Source: Acidisarcina sp.
Lineage (GTDB): Bacteria > Acidobacteriota > Terriglobia > Terriglobales > Acidobacteriaceae
DNA: 64,000 nt
Direction: 5' to 3'
Assembly: GCA_035539175.1 (NCBI GenBank)
Contig: DATLIY010000006.1
Span: 174,186-238,185 of the forward strand
Positions within the stretch are counted from its first letter, which is position 1, and each line of letters begins with the position of its first letter. Below are positions 8,415-18,320 of the stretch, one piece after another. The notes beneath the pieces were generated by a model. That model saw nothing but the letters and a program-made list of their open reading frames with translations, had not been told where the DNA came from and searched no databases. The position numbers and the translations under genes are program-made.

Positions 8415-9842
8415 TCAGTTCCAGCCACCGCCCAGAGCGCTGTAGAGTTGGACGAGGGCCAAAGCCTCTCCCTGCTGTGCGTTCACCAGATTGAGTTGCG
8501 CGGAGAAGAGGTTGGAGTCGGTCGTAAGCACTTCAAGGTAGCTTGTCGATCCGCCCTGGTAGCGAATCCTTGCGAGACGGACTGCGTCCTGGGCAGCTTC
8601 CACAAGCTGCTGTTGCTGTTCGCGGGATGCGCGTTGCTTGTTGAGCGCAATCAACGAATTCGAGACATCGCGAAAGGCTCCGGCTATGGTCTTCTGGTAG
8701 TTCACGACCATCTCTTTCTTTGTTGCTTCGGAGAGTTTGAGCTGTCCGCGAAGCTTGCCGCCTTCGAAGAGGGGTTGCGCGATCGATCCGATGCCATAGA
8801 TAAGCTTGCCGGATGGGTCGAACAGATTCGAGAACTCGTCACCGCCGAAGCCAGCCGATCCGCTGATGGAGAGCTGAGGGAAGAACTGGGCCCTGGCAAC
8901 GCCGATTCTCGCATTTGCAGAGATGAGCGTCTGTTCGGCCTCCTGAATATCAGGCCGCCGTTCCAATAGCTGCGAAGGCAGGCCCACGGGCAGATTCTGT
9001 GGCGGTGGCGTGAAGGTGTAGTCCATGTTGCGCTTCACTGGCCCGGGGTTGCCACCTAACAAAAGATTGATGGCGTTTTCCTGCTGCTGAATCTGCTGCT
9101 CCAGTTGCGGAATCTCGGACGATGCAGTGTAAAGAAGCTGTTCCGCCTGCCGCACATCGGAGAGGGGTGCCGACCCTCCGCTTTCGAGGGTCTTGGTCAG
9201 CTTGACCGAATCCTGCCGGACGGCCAGCGTTTGCCGCGTGATCTGCAGTTCCTGGTCGAGAGCACGAAGCTGGAGATAGGCAGTTGCCACATTTTGCACC
9301 AGTGTCATGCGTACTGCTCGCTGCGCCCAGACCTGGCCGAGCAACTGGGCTCGTGCTGCTTCGTTCTGCCTGCGATACAAACCCCAGAAGTCGGGTGTCC
9401 ATGAGCCGGAAAGACTGAAGCTTCCACTGGCGATGGGGCTGGAGATCTGCTTGCTTAGGGACGAAGGCAGGTCGGCTCCAATTCCGCTGCCTCCGGCCGA
9501 GATCTGCGGAAACGACTGGGAGCGAGTGATCTGAACCTGTGCTTCCTGTTCGAGCACACGATCTGCAGCCATGCGTACATCGTAGTTATTCTCCAGCGCC
9601 GTGCGAATCAGTGCCTGGAGTTCCGGGTCTTTGAAGACTTCGGACCAGCGCTCGTCACCGAGCGCGTTCTGCGCCTCGCTCTTGACCGCGGCATCGTCGG
9701 GCTCGCGAAAGGAGGGGGGCGTCGGGTAATTTGGCCTTGAGTACTTTGGCCCGACGGTGCAGCCGACAAGCGATGCGACCAGGGCCAAGGTGGACAGGGC
9801 CAGCGTGTTGCTGCGTTTGAGTCTCTTCAGTGAATTTCTCAT
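8415..9842 (-). CDS. Outer-membrane factor of RND pump (OprM/NodT-type lipoprotein)
   Basis: A 475-aa TolC-family outer-membrane channel. The N-terminus is a lipoprotein signal with a lipobox ending LVGC at about residue 28, followed by TVGPKYSRP, the hallmark of the NodT/OprM branch. Two homologous OEP halves with long coiled-coil helices follow, including ERRPDIQEAEQTL and RYQGGSTSYLEVL, both conserved in the family. Its ATG overlaps the stop of the RND gene by 4 bp, indicating translational coupling. It is the last gene of the MFP-RND-OMF operon and forms the exit duct for drugs or other amphiphiles. Confidence 0.95.
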   Translation of the reverse strand: MRNSLKRLKRSNTLALSTLALVASLVGCTVGPKYSRPNYPTPPSFREPDDAAVKSEAQNALGDERWSEVFKDPELQALIRTALENNYDVRMAADRVLEQEAQVQITRSQSFPQISAGGSGIGADLPSSLSKQISSPIASGSFSLSGSWTPDFWGLYRRQNEAARAQLLGQVWAQRAVRMTLVQNVATAYLQLRALDQELQITRQTLAVRQDSVKLTKTLESGGSAPLSDVRQAEQLLYTASSEIPQLEQQIQQQENAINLLLGGNPGPVKRNMDYTFTPPPQNLPVGLPSQLLERRPDIQEAEQTLISANARIGVARAQFFPQLSISGSAGFGGDEFSNLFDPSGKLIYGIGSIAQPLFEGGKLRGQLKLSEATKKEMVVNYQKTIAGAFRDVSNSLIALNKQRASREQQQQLVEAAQDAVRLARIRYQGGSTSYLEVLTTDSNLFSAQLNLVNAQQGEALALVQLYSALGGGWN

Positions 9843-12800
9843 GCCTGGTCTCCTTCGGTCAGCGATTGCGCGGTTGCTGGAGCCGCGCTCTGGTTCGAAG
9901 GTTGATCTTCGTCCTTTTCAGCGTGCTTCGCGGGATGCTTTGAGTCCATCGTTGTTGACTTGCCATCGCCGACGAAACGATGCGAGATGTATTCGACAAC
10001 AGCGAAGGTTACAGGGATCATCAGGATGCCGATCAGCGTGGAGAGAGTCATTCCACCGATCACCACCGTGCCGAGGATGCGTCGTGAAACAGCGCCGGAA
10101 CCAGTGGCTGTCCAGAGTGGCAGACAACCAAAAACAAATGCCAGGGCCGTCATGATGATGGGGCGGAACCTCAGCCGGGCAGCGTTCAAGGCAGCTTCCG
10201 CGATGCTTTGACCGCTCTCGTAATTGGCCTTGGCGAACTCGACGATCAGGATCGCATTCTTCGCGGATAACCCAATCAGCATGATCAGACCAATCGTCGC
10301 GAAGACGTCGTTTTCATAGGCGCGCATATGAAGCGCAAGATATGCGCCGAGGATTGCGACTGGCGTGCTGAGCAACACGCTGAATGGCAGCGTCCAGCTC
10401 TCGTACTGAGCGGCGAGGATCAGGAAGACGAAGAGGATGGAGAGTCCGAAGACTGCCCACGTTGGGACTCCCTTAGCCGCTTTTGCTTCCTGGAACGACA
10501 TGCCCTGATAGTCGAAGCCCATGGTAGCCGGCATCGTCTGGTGAAAGACCTCTTCGAGCGCCGCCCTTACCTGGCCAGAGCTGTATCCCGGCGCGGCGGT
10601 AACGTTGATCTGGCTCGAGGCGTATTCATTGAAGCGCATGATGAACTCAGGACCGGCGATCTGCTTTACGTTCACCAGCGATGCCAGCGGCACCTGGCTT
10701 CCGTTGGCGCTTCGTACATAGAACTGGTTGATGTTCTCGATCTGAGTGCGGGAGCTTCCTTCCGCCTCAACATACGTCTGCCATTGCCGGCCAAAGCGAT
10801 TGAAGTAGTTCACGAGATACCCTCCCATGAACGTCCCCATCGTGGCATAGATATCGTTGAGGCTGACCTGTTGCTGCATCGCCTTTTCTCTATCCACACT
10901 CGCATAAATCTGTGGGACTGCGGGCAGATAGGTGGGGATTGCGACCGCGATCTCCGGCCGCTTGGAGAGCGCCGCCAGGTAGGCGCCGAGGTTTTTGGTC
11001 AGCTCCGAATTGCTTTCGTTGCCGGAACGGTCCTGCAGGATGAACGTCACACCGCCTGAAGTTCCGACACCGGGAATCGCTGGTGGCGGAAATGCGAAGG
11101 CGATACCCTCACTCAGCCGTCCAAGCTGCTGTTGGATATTTGCCTGAATTGCATCCACTTGTTCCTGCTTGCTTTTGCGGACGTCCCATGGCTTCAGCGG
11201 TACAAAGAAGAAGGCTGTATTCGTGCTTTGGGTCTGCGATAGCAGGTTGAATCCGTTGACAGCGACCACGCCCTTTACGCCAGGCGTCTTCAACAATGCA
11301 TCGGCGATATGCTGCGACGCTGCATCGGTGCGCTGCAGAGAGGAGGCATCTGGAAGCTGCAGGGCCATGAAGATATATCCCTGATCTTCCTGGGGAATAA
11401 AGCCTGTTGGCAGCTTCGCACCGGCAAACACGGCAATCACCGCGATCCCGGCCAGGAGAAGCATAGTCACTCCGGATTTGTGCACCAGCACGCTAGAGGT
11501 CGAGACGTAGCGGTCCGTGGTGCGTCCGAGGATCTTATCGAACCACTGGAAAAAGCGCCCCTTGTGTTCTTCCTCTTTAGGCTTCAACAACAGCGCAGCG
11601 AGAGCCGGGCTGAGCGTCAGCGCATTGAAGGCGGAAATGATGACGGAGATGGCGATGGTAATTGCAAACTGCTGGTACAAGCGTCCGGTAATGCCCGGAA
11701 TTGCTGCGGTGGGAATAAAGACGGCCGCAAGAATCAGAGCGATGGCTATGACTGGTCCGGAGACCTGCTCCATTGCCTTGATTGTTGCCTCGCGCGGCGT
11801 CAAACCTTGGTCGATCAGGTGCTCGACGGCCTCCACTACGATGATCGCGTCATCGACAACAAGACCAATGGCAAGTACCAGGCCGAAGAGAGAGAGTGTG
11901 TTGATCGAGAATCCCAGCAGCGGAAAGACGATGAACGTGCCGATCAGCGAGACGGGCACCGCTACTAGGGGAATCAGCGTTGCGCGCCACCCCTGCAGGA
12001 ATATGAAGACCACCAGGACGACAAGGCCCAGAGAGAGAAACAGAGTGACGACAATTTCATGAATACCGGCCGTCACTGCAGTCGTGGTATCGAGCGGAAC
12101 ACTGTAGTTGATTCCCGAAGGAAACTGGAGCGCTAGCTCCTTCATTCGCTGGTTCACGGCCTTGGCTGTGTCGACGGCATTCGAGCCCGGCAACTGATAG
12201 ACGGCCATCATGCCAACGGGCCCATTGTTATATCGAGCCGATACGTTGTAAACCTGCGTGCCAAGCTCGACGCGCGCTACATCCCTGAGGTGCAGGATGG
12301 AGCCATCGGGATTGGCGCGGAGGACGATGTTGCCAAACTCTTCCGGCGTGGTGAGGCGGCCCTGCGTACGCACCGTATAGGTGAACTTCTGCCCCTGCGG
12401 AACCGGCTCGCCGCCGATCTGCCCGGCTGGGTTAACGGTGTTTTGCGTCTGCAGCGCATTGATGATCTCTGGTACGGTTACGCTGAGATTTGCCAGCTTT
12501 TCTGGCTGCACCCACACGCGCATTGCATATTGACCGCCGAAGACCTGCACACGGGAGACACCCTTTACACGGGCAATCTCATCCTGCAGATTGATAATCG
12601 CGTAATTTGTCAGGAAGTCCGCACCATATTTGCCACTCGGCGAAGAGAGCCCGATGAGCATGAGTGGAGATGCGAGCGACTTCAGCACCGTTACGCCGGC
12701 GGTTGTTACCTCTGCCGGAAGTTGCCCTTGCGCCTGCGACACGCGCAGTTGCGAGAGGATCTGATCGGTGTCCGCGTTCGTCTTGACATCGAAATCTACA

Positions 12801-13072
12801 TAAATGGCCGCCTGCCCGTTGTTGGCATTGACCGAATACATATAGGCCATGTTGTCGACGCCGTTCATCTGCTGCTCGATTGGCGTCGAAACTGACTGCA
12901 CCAACGTCTTGGCGTCGGCTCCCGCATACATCGCCTGCACCATGATTTCCGGCGGGACGATGTTGGGGTATTGCGAAATCGGCAGCGTGAGCATGGAAAC
13001 CGTGCCGAGGATGACGGTCAGGATCGCGATAACGATGGCAACGATAGGCCGTCGGATAAAAAATTTCGACAT
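9839..13072 (-). CDS. RND multidrug efflux transporter, HAE1 family (AcrB/MexB-like)
   Basis: A 1077-aa inner-membrane proton antiporter. It begins MSKFFIRRPIVAIVIAILTV, the usual HAE1 start, and has 12 predicted membrane segments with two large periplasmic loops. The paired aspartates of the proton relay are present in transmembrane helix 4 (GLVVDDAIIVVEAVE). The second half repeats the fold (ILAAQYESWTLP, GLSAKNAILIVEFA). A polar tail of about 35 residues extends past the last helix. It sits 3 bp after the adaptor gene and overlaps the outer-membrane factor by 4 bp. Substrates are likely hydrophobic drugs, solvents or plant phenolics; the exact spectrum cannot be read from sequence. Confidence 0.96.
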   Translation of the reverse strand: MSKFFIRRPIVAIVIAILTVILGTVSMLTLPISQYPNIVPPEIMVQAMYAGADAKTLVQSVSTPIEQQMNGVDNMAYMYSVNANNGQAAIYVDFDVKTNADTDQILSQLRVSQAQGQLPAEVTTAGVTVLKSLASPLMLIGLSSPSGKYGADFLTNYAIINLQDEIARVKGVSRVQVFGGQYAMRVWVQPEKLANLSVTVPEIINALQTQNTVNPAGQIGGEPVPQGQKFTYTVRTQGRLTTPEEFGNIVLRANPDGSILHLRDVARVELGTQVYNVSARYNNGPVGMMAVYQLPGSNAVDTAKAVNQRMKELALQFPSGINYSVPLDTTTAVTAGIHEIVVTLFLSLGLVVLVVFIFLQGWRATLIPLVAVPVSLIGTFIVFPLLGFSINTLSLFGLVLAIGLVVDDAIIVVEAVEHLIDQGLTPREATIKAMEQVSGPVIAIALILAAVFIPTAAIPGITGRLYQQFAITIAISVIISAFNALTLSPALAALLLKPKEEEHKGRFFQWFDKILGRTTDRYVSTSSVLVHKSGVTMLLLAGIAVIAVFAGAKLPTGFIPQEDQGYIFMALQLPDASSLQRTDAASQHIADALLKTPGVKGVVAVNGFNLLSQTQSTNTAFFFVPLKPWDVRKSKQEQVDAIQANIQQQLGRLSEGIAFAFPPPAIPGVGTSGGVTFILQDRSGNESNSELTKNLGAYLAALSKRPEIAVAIPTYLPAVPQIYASVDREKAMQQQVSLNDIYATMGTFMGGYLVNYFNRFGRQWQTYVEAEGSSRTQIENINQFYVRSANGSQVPLASLVNVKQIAGPEFIMRFNEYASSQINVTAAPGYSSGQVRAALEEVFHQTMPATMGFDYQGMSFQEAKAAKGVPTWAVFGLSILFVFLILAAQYESWTLPFSVLLSTPVAILGAYLALHMRAYENDVFATIGLIMLIGLSAKNAILIVEFAKANYESGQSIAEAALNAARLRFRPIIMTALAFVFGCLPLWTATGSGAVSRRILGTVVIGGMTLSTLIGILMIPVTFAVVEYISHRFVGDGKSTTMDSKHPAKHAEKDEDQPSNQSAAPATAQSLTEGDQA

Positions 13073-13075
13073 CGA

Positions 13076-14281
13076 TTATTTCCCCGCAGACTGGTTAGGA
13101 TTCGCTGTGGTAGCCGCCGGATGCGGATTTACCGGTACACCTTCGCGGAGCTTTTGCAGATTGTCGAGAATCACAGTGGTTCCGCTTGCCAGCCCGCTGT
13201 TCACAATCCAGTCATTGCCGAATTGCTGCCCCAGCTGCACGTCAACCACGTGCACCTTGTGATCGGCGCTTACCGTGTATACCTGCTCCTGCCCCTGCAG
13301 CTCCTGTACAGCGATCTGCGGCACCAGCACAACATCGCGACGGACTTCCGTCTCGGCCTTGACGCGCCCGAACTGTCCGGGGCGCAGAATATTGCCGGGA
13401 TTTGGGAACACGCCGGCGATGCGGATAGCACCTGTCTGCGAGTTCATCTGTCGGTCGACAAATGCGATGGTGCCCTTGCGGGGATACGTTTCGCCATCCG
13501 CCAAGGTCAACGTGAGGGGAATCTTCGCGGTGTTGCTGAGCAGGCTTCCATGGCCCTTGCGAGATTGTTCTGTCAATGCGAGATATTCGCTGTCGCTGAT
13601 CGAGAAGTAGACCCGGATAGGGTTCAGCTGGGAAACGGAAGTCAGTACCGATTGCGGACTCACGAGATTGCCGACCTGGGTTGTCGCCTGTCCAGCAACG
13701 CCGTCGACCAGCGACCGAACCTGCGTAAATCCGAGATTAAGCTTCGCGTAAGCCACTGCGGCCTCGGCCGCCTTCACGGAAGCCTCCGCTTGAATCATCT
13801 GCTGTGTCTCGGTGTCCAGCTGGCTTCTTGCGATTGCGTGTGCTTCGGCCAGTGGCGTATCGCGCTTCACGTTTATCTGCGCCAAGCCTAACTGTGCCTT
13901 CGCCTGACCAAGCTGTCCCTGTGCCTGATCGAGCGCAGCCTGAAAAGGACGCGGATCGATCTCGAACAAAACCTGGCCTTTGGAGACGGTCGAACCTTCG
14001 CGATAATTCTGACGGATCAGGTAGCCACTTACTTGCGGCTGAATCTGTGCGTTCACATTCCCATCCAGCGTGCCCACCCATTCGCCGGTCAGGGGAACGT
14101 CGGATTGCTGCACGGTTATCACGCTCACTGGCATGGGACCATTCGTTGCCGTTGCGGGGGCCTTTCGCGCGCAGCCGGAAATTGCCATGGCTGAAATGAC
14201 GGTTACTACCAACAGTGCACTCGCGCGTTTTGCGCCATTCAGGGCTGTCCCTGCCGGCTGGCTAATGTCCAGTTCTCTCAT
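13076..14281 (-). CDS. Periplasmic adaptor of RND pump (AcrA/MexA-like lipoprotein)
   Basis: A 401-aa membrane fusion protein. A lipobox AISGC at about residues 33-37 anchors it to the inner membrane. Family blocks are in order: the first lipoyl half (QPQVSGYLIRQNYREGSTVSK, with the lead-in to the hairpin at FEIDPRPFQAALDQA), an alpha-hairpin of about 70 residues, the second lipoyl half (LNLGFTQVRSLVDGVAG), the beta-barrel (LNPIRVYFSISDSEYLAL) and a membrane-proximal domain with RPGQFGRVKA. First gene of the pump operon and divergent from a TetR regulator, with an AcrR-like palindrome between them. Confidence 0.95.
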   Translation of the reverse strand: MRELDISQPAGTALNGAKRASALLVVTVISAMAISGCARKAPATATNGPMPVSVITVQQSDVPLTGEWVGTLDGNVNAQIQPQVSGYLIRQNYREGSTVSKGQVLFEIDPRPFQAALDQAQGQLGQAKAQLGLAQINVKRDTPLAEAHAIARSQLDTETQQMIQAEASVKAAEAAVAYAKLNLGFTQVRSLVDGVAGQATTQVGNLVSPQSVLTSVSQLNPIRVYFSISDSEYLALTEQSRKGHGSLLSNTAKIPLTLTLADGETYPRKGTIAFVDRQMNSQTGAIRIAGVFPNPGNILRPGQFGRVKAETEVRRDVVLVPQIAVQELQGQEQVYTVSADHKVHVVDVQLGQQFGNDWIVNSGLASGTTVILDNLQKLREGVPVNPHPAATTANPNQSAGK

Positions 14282-14333
14282 TGAATCTCTCCGCTTTTCC
14301 GTTCTCTATGCTGAACTGTTCCGGGTATACTAT

Positions 14334-14355
14334 GAATATACATTCATGTATGTTC
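14334..14355. promoter_or_regulatory. AcrR/TtgR-like palindromic operator
   Basis: The core ATACAT-TC-ATGTAT is a perfect palindrome; one mismatched pair outside it is followed by matching GAA and TTC ends, giving a 22-bp imperfect dyad. It lies between the divergent adaptor and TetR genes, 52 bp from the adaptor start. It resembles the known E. coli AcrR box (ACATACATT...AATGTATGT type). Binding by the adjacent TetR protein is inference. Confidence 0.65.
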
Positions 14356-14380
14356 TTGTGCTTGAGATGCGGTGGCGAGA

Positions 14381-15163
14381 ATGACTGATTCAAAAGATAA
14401 GGAAGGCGGTATCTCGCGAGACGTATTGATTGCGCCCTCCCTCCCAACTCGTGATGTGTCAAGAACTTCCAAAAACGTGAGGAAGCGGCGATTGGCGGCG
14501 ACGCGAGCCAAAGCGGATGCTCACAAGCAGCAGCGCGCCTGGATCACGCGTCAGCATCTAATCCGGGCAGCCCGTGCCATCTTCGCACGGGACGGCTACC
14601 AGCATGCGCGCCTCGAAGATATTGCCGCCAAGGCCGGTAAGACGCGCGGTGCTTTTTATGCGAACTTTAAAGATAAGGAGGATCTTTTCTTCACCATCTT
14701 TGAAGAAGAACTGGATCGCAATATAACGAGCCTTCGCCGCCTGCTGCAAAAGCTCCCTACCTTGGAGGAACGAGTGGAGGCCGTGATTACCTACCTGGGA
14801 GAGTTGAACAGCGATCGCCAGAGAAGGCTGCTTGAACTGGAGTTTAAGATGTACGCGATCCGGCATCCGCAGAAACGGAAGCGGCTTGCAACGCTATATG
14901 CCGCCATGCAGCGCCACTGCTCGATTCCTGAAATTGAAGCGTGTGTTCCGGAATTGAATCATCAGAACGCGTGTCATAAGTTGGCCGTTGCTGCCATCAT
15001 GGATGGGTTCGCCATCAATAATTTCTTCGACCCTGGCTCTATCGATGAATCACAGCTTCCGCGTTATCTAAGGGCCTGCCTCCGAGAATCTTTCAGGGAC
15101 ACGGCATTGCCGGAAGCGCCTGATGCAATGTCGGACTTCGTTCACTGTTCTCCTGGCGAATAG
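14381..15163 (+). CDS. TetR/AcrR-family repressor of the RND pump
   Basis: About 260 aa. After a basic, probably disordered N-terminal extension of about 50 residues comes the TetR helix-turn-helix: LIRAARAIFARDGYQHARLEDIAAKAG..RGAFYANFKDKEDLF. The C-terminal ligand domain is helical and of ordinary size. I chose ATG at 14381; an in-frame GTG at 14372 would add three residues and neither has a convincing ribosome site. The gene is divergent from the pump operon with the palindrome at 14334-14355 between them, so it most likely represses both. Confidence 0.88.
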   Translation: MTDSKDKEGGISRDVLIAPSLPTRDVSRTSKNVRKRRLAATRAKADAHKQQRAWITRQHLIRAARAIFARDGYQHARLEDIAAKAGKTRGAFYANFKDKEDLFFTIFEEELDRNITSLRRLLQKLPTLEERVEAVITYLGELNSDRQRRLLELEFKMYAIRHPQKRKRLATLYAAMQRHCSIPEIEACVPELNHQNACHKLAVAAIMDGFAINNFFDPGSIDESQLPRYLRACLRESFRDTALPEAPDAMSDFVHCSPGE

Positions 15164-15167
15164 CATG

Positions 15168-15225
15168 GATCACTAGTACGAATCAATAGTGAGGATCGAT
15201 AGTGTGGATCAATAGTGTGGATCAA
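15168..15225. repeat. Short 13-bp tandem repeats, about four units
   Basis: Units of GATCAATAGTGTG type follow each other: AATCAATAGTGAG, GATCGATAGTGTG, GATCAATAGTGTG and a partial GATCAATG, preceded by a more divergent GATCACTAGTACG. The array lies between the TetR stop and the DinB gene and may be variable in copy number. Confidence 0.6.
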
Positions 15226-15293
15226 TGCCTCGCTGCCCTCTGAGCTAGTTATTTAGCCGTTCTTTGCTGATGTGTCTTTCGCAAGGAGTCGTC

Positions 15294-15863
15294 ATGCACT
15301 ATGACTGGACCGCTATCCCTGACACCGCAATTCCGCGCACAAGCAACCCCATCTTCCAGCACCTTCTCGATACCTATGTCAGCGAATCGAACAAAGTTGC
15401 GTCCGTGTGGAAAGAGTTGACAGACGCTGACCTCAACTTCAGACCTCACGCTCGCTCGAGCAGTGTCGGTGAGATCCTCCGCCATCAGCTTCTCTCCGAG
15501 CGGCGTTTCTTCGGTGAGTTTCTCCGTACGCCCGAGCCCGCTCCTGACAAGGTTCTACCCCCGACCCTTACCGTCGAAACCGCTCGTCAGTGTTTCATCG
15601 ATCTCGTTCTCAGCCGGCTTGACTTCCTTGCCCGGCAGCAGGAGCCATGGTGGATGGAAGCTGTTCCATTCTTTGATGTCGAACGCCAGCGCATCTGGAT
15701 ATTCTGGCGCCGCGTGCTGCATACTGCCCACCATCGCACGCAGCTCACCGTCATGTTGCGCTTGCTCGGCCGCGCTGTTCCGTCTACTTATGGCCCTACT
15801 GCGGATGTCACATGGTCAGGTGCAGACCCTACGAACTCTGTCGCTGCTTCTGGGCGCCGTTAG
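15294..15863 (+). CDS. DinB-family protein
   Basis: A 189-aa four-helix-bundle protein. The start at ATG 15294 is set by AAGGAG five bases upstream; the open frame extends ten codons further back without a ribosome site. His residues in the right places for the DinB metal site are seen in ILRHQLLSE and in HTAHHRTQL near the C-terminus. DinB/YfiT-like proteins are often thiol- or metal-dependent transferases or stress proteins, but the reaction of this one cannot be told. It is convergent with the P-type ATPase gene, 27 bp away. Confidence 0.8.
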   Translation: MHYDWTAIPDTAIPRTSNPIFQHLLDTYVSESNKVASVWKELTDADLNFRPHARSSSVGEILRHQLLSERRFFGEFLRTPEPAPDKVLPPTLTVETARQCFIDLVLSRLDFLARQQEPWWMEAVPFFDVERQRIWIFWRRVLHTAHHRTQLTVMLRLLGRAVPSTYGPTADVTWSGADPTNSVAASGRR

Positions 15864-15890
15864 CAAAGGCGTTCCTTTTCGAAAGCAGCC

Positions 15891-17945
15891 TCAGAGAACT
15901 GCTCGCTGCAGTTTCAGACGCCGGAGCAACTGCGCGTTTGCAGCGACGATAATGGTAGACAGGCTCATCGCAATCGCGCCCACGCTCATAGGGAGATCCA
16001 GTCCCCATCTAACAAAAAGACCGCCGGCAACCGGGATGGCGACGAGATTGTAGGCGGTTGCCCAAATCAGATTTTGGACCATCTTGCGATAGGTTGCACG
16101 CGACAGTTCGATAGCACTCACAACATCGCGGGGATCGCTGCGAACGAGCACGATTCCGGCCGACTCAATTGCGACATCGGTGCCTGCGCCGATCGCGATT
16201 CCAACATCGGCAGTTGCCAACGCTGGTGCGTCATTTACGCCGTCACCCACCATTGCCACCTGCTTCCCGCCCGCCTGAAAGCGCTTTACCGCGGATGCTT
16301 TGTCAGCGGGAAGGACCTCAGCGGCAACTTCATCGATACCAATGCGCCGAGCGACCGAATCGGCCACTGCCTTCGAGTCCCCAGTGATCATGGCTACACG
16401 TATGCCGAGCCGATGAAGCTCTGTGACCGCCTCAAGCGATTCGGGCCGGATCTCATCTTCCACCGAGAATGCGCCAAGCAGTTGGCCATCGACGACGACA
16501 TAGAGAGCGGTCTTGCCCTCAGACGCCCAGGCGCTCGCTGACCTCTCAATTTCCGCCGGCGTCGTGACACTGCTATTCGTCAGCAGATGCGGTCCTCCAA
16601 TCCGGACCATCCTGCCGTTGACGCTTGCCTGCGCTCCTCGGCCGGGAAGTGCCTCGAAATCGGAAGCCGGTAATGTGGCCAGGCTTCGATGCTTGGCTTC
16701 GGTCATAATTGCTTTCGCAAGCGGGTGTTCGGAGTTGACTTCAACGGCAGCGGCGAGAGTCAGCAGTTCGTTCTCATGGGTGCCTGGTGCGGTCGCAATC
16801 GCAGACAAAGCAGGTGACCCGCGAGTCAGTGTTCCTGTCTTATCAAAGATCACCATGTCCAACCCACGTGCGCGTTCGAGTGCAAGCCTGTCTTTTACGA
16901 GAAGACCATTCTGTGCCCCGATCGAGGTCGAGATCGCGATCACCAGCGGAATCGCCAGACCCAATGCATGCGGACAGGCGATGATGAGCACAGTGGCTGT
17001 TCGGATCAGAGCATGCTCCCGGTCTCCTGAAAGCCACCAATAAGCGAACGTGAGTGCGCCCGATGCTACCGCCACGTAGAAGAGGATCGCGGCTGCACGG
17101 TCCGCGAGAGCTTGTGCGCGAGATCCGGAAGCCTGTGCCGCGGCAACGAGCCGCATGATGCCGGAGAGGGCTGTCTGCTCCCCGATTGCAGTGATGCGGA
17201 CTCGAAGGCTGCCGCCACTGGCAACTGTTCCGGCAATTACCTTGCTGCCTGAATCTTTCAGGATGGGTCGGGATTCACCGGTAATCATGGATTCGTCTAC
17301 ATCGGCCGAGCCTTCGACGACGACGCCATCCGCTGGAACGCGCGCTCCGGGCCGGACCAGAACAATATCATCCAGGCGCAATTCGGACAGGGGAACAGTC
17401 TGCGTTTCCGTTCCGGCGACTCGTTCGGCGGTATTAGGGAGTAGAGCTGCAAGTGCATTGAGCGCGCCACGAGCCTGAGAGATGGCCTTCATCTCCAGCC
17501 AATGCCCGAGAACCATGATCGTGATCAGAGATGCCAGTTCCCACCAGACTTCGATGGTGAAAATGCCGAATGTTGCGGCGAGAGAGGTTCCAAACGCAAC
17601 GATAATCGCCAGGCTGATGAGCGTCATCATGCCGGGCTTGCGTTCGACAAGCTCGTTTCCGGCACCGCGGAGGAAGACCATCCCGCCATAAATAAAAACA
17701 ATTGTTCCGAGAACAGGGGGAATAAACTTCGAGCCCGGAAAGGAAGGTGCTCTGTAACCAAACCAGCGCTGAATATCGTCCGACCAGAAGATCACAGGAA
17801 TAGTGAGAGCGAAACTCAGCCAGAACTTGTCGCGAAACATGGCGACGGAATGTCCGGCGTGGCGATTGTGGTTTCCATGAGCCATCATGCCGCTGGCATG
17901 GGCAGCAGTCGAATGTTCTTCCATTCTGTTGGTCATTTCTTCCAT
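15891..17945 (-). CDS. copB: Copper-type P1B ATPase with CPH motif (CopB-like)
   Basis: Heavy-metal-transporting P-type ATPase of about 684 aa from the chosen start (MEEMTNRMEE; the open frame reaches back to 18080 without a better signal). Instead of HMA domains the N-terminus has a His/Met-rich stretch (MMAHGNHNRHAGHS). Motifs in order: TGES actuator loop, ACPHALGLAIPL in the sixth helix, DKTGTL phosphorylation site, SEHPLAKAI, and GDGVNDAPAL. The CPH triad places it in the P1B-3 group, which is linked to Cu(II)/Cu(I) or silver export. It is separate from the Cus operon at 45-52 kb but functionally related. An alternative start is ATG 17936. Confidence 0.92.
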   Translation of the reverse strand: MEEMTNRMEEHSTAAHASGMMAHGNHNRHAGHSVAMFRDKFWLSFALTIPVIFWSDDIQRWFGYRAPSFPGSKFIPPVLGTIVFIYGGMVFLRGAGNELVERKPGMMTLISLAIIVAFGTSLAATFGIFTIEVWWELASLITIMVLGHWLEMKAISQARGALNALAALLPNTAERVAGTETQTVPLSELRLDDIVLVRPGARVPADGVVVEGSADVDESMITGESRPILKDSGSKVIAGTVASGGSLRVRITAIGEQTALSGIMRLVAAAQASGSRAQALADRAAAILFYVAVASGALTFAYWWLSGDREHALIRTATVLIIACPHALGLAIPLVIAISTSIGAQNGLLVKDRLALERARGLDMVIFDKTGTLTRGSPALSAIATAPGTHENELLTLAAAVEVNSEHPLAKAIMTEAKHRSLATLPASDFEALPGRGAQASVNGRMVRIGGPHLLTNSSVTTPAEIERSASAWASEGKTALYVVVDGQLLGAFSVEDEIRPESLEAVTELHRLGIRVAMITGDSKAVADSVARRIGIDEVAAEVLPADKASAVKRFQAGGKQVAMVGDGVNDAPALATADVGIAIGAGTDVAIESAGIVLVRSDPRDVVSAIELSRATYRKMVQNLIWATAYNLVAIPVAGGLFVRWGLDLPMSVGAIAMSLSTIIVAANAQLLRRLKLQRAVL

Positions 17946-18320
17946 CCTGAACTTCAATCCTGCCCGACTTCTGCGCCAGTTGTTGCGAATAAAACAGTCC
18001 CTGCTACGTTTGTCCGGATGCGCAGAGGAAATCTGTAACTGTCCGCAAAGAACTTCTGATTGTGTAGAGAGTTGGCTCACCCCTGCGATGTAGTTCGTCC
18101 ACCTTGAAATATCGGCTAGTGCTTGAGAAACAAAGAAATCAGCACTATCTGCTCGCCGCGGGTTCTACACAACAAGCTCGGATCGTCTTCGTACGTAGGA
18201 CGGTTATTCACCCGATACCATGGCTGTGCAGAGACTAAGCCAGCTCAACGCTTATTTAGGATTATTCACCCAAAGCGCACCGGCAGTCTGAAAGCGGCCA
18301 CCGGCGTGCCTTTGGCAGAC

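Noticed and set aside
10328..11968. Several long plus-strand frames opposite the RND transporter
   Set aside because: They are charged, low-complexity antisense frames of a high-GC coding region with no ribosome site or known domain.
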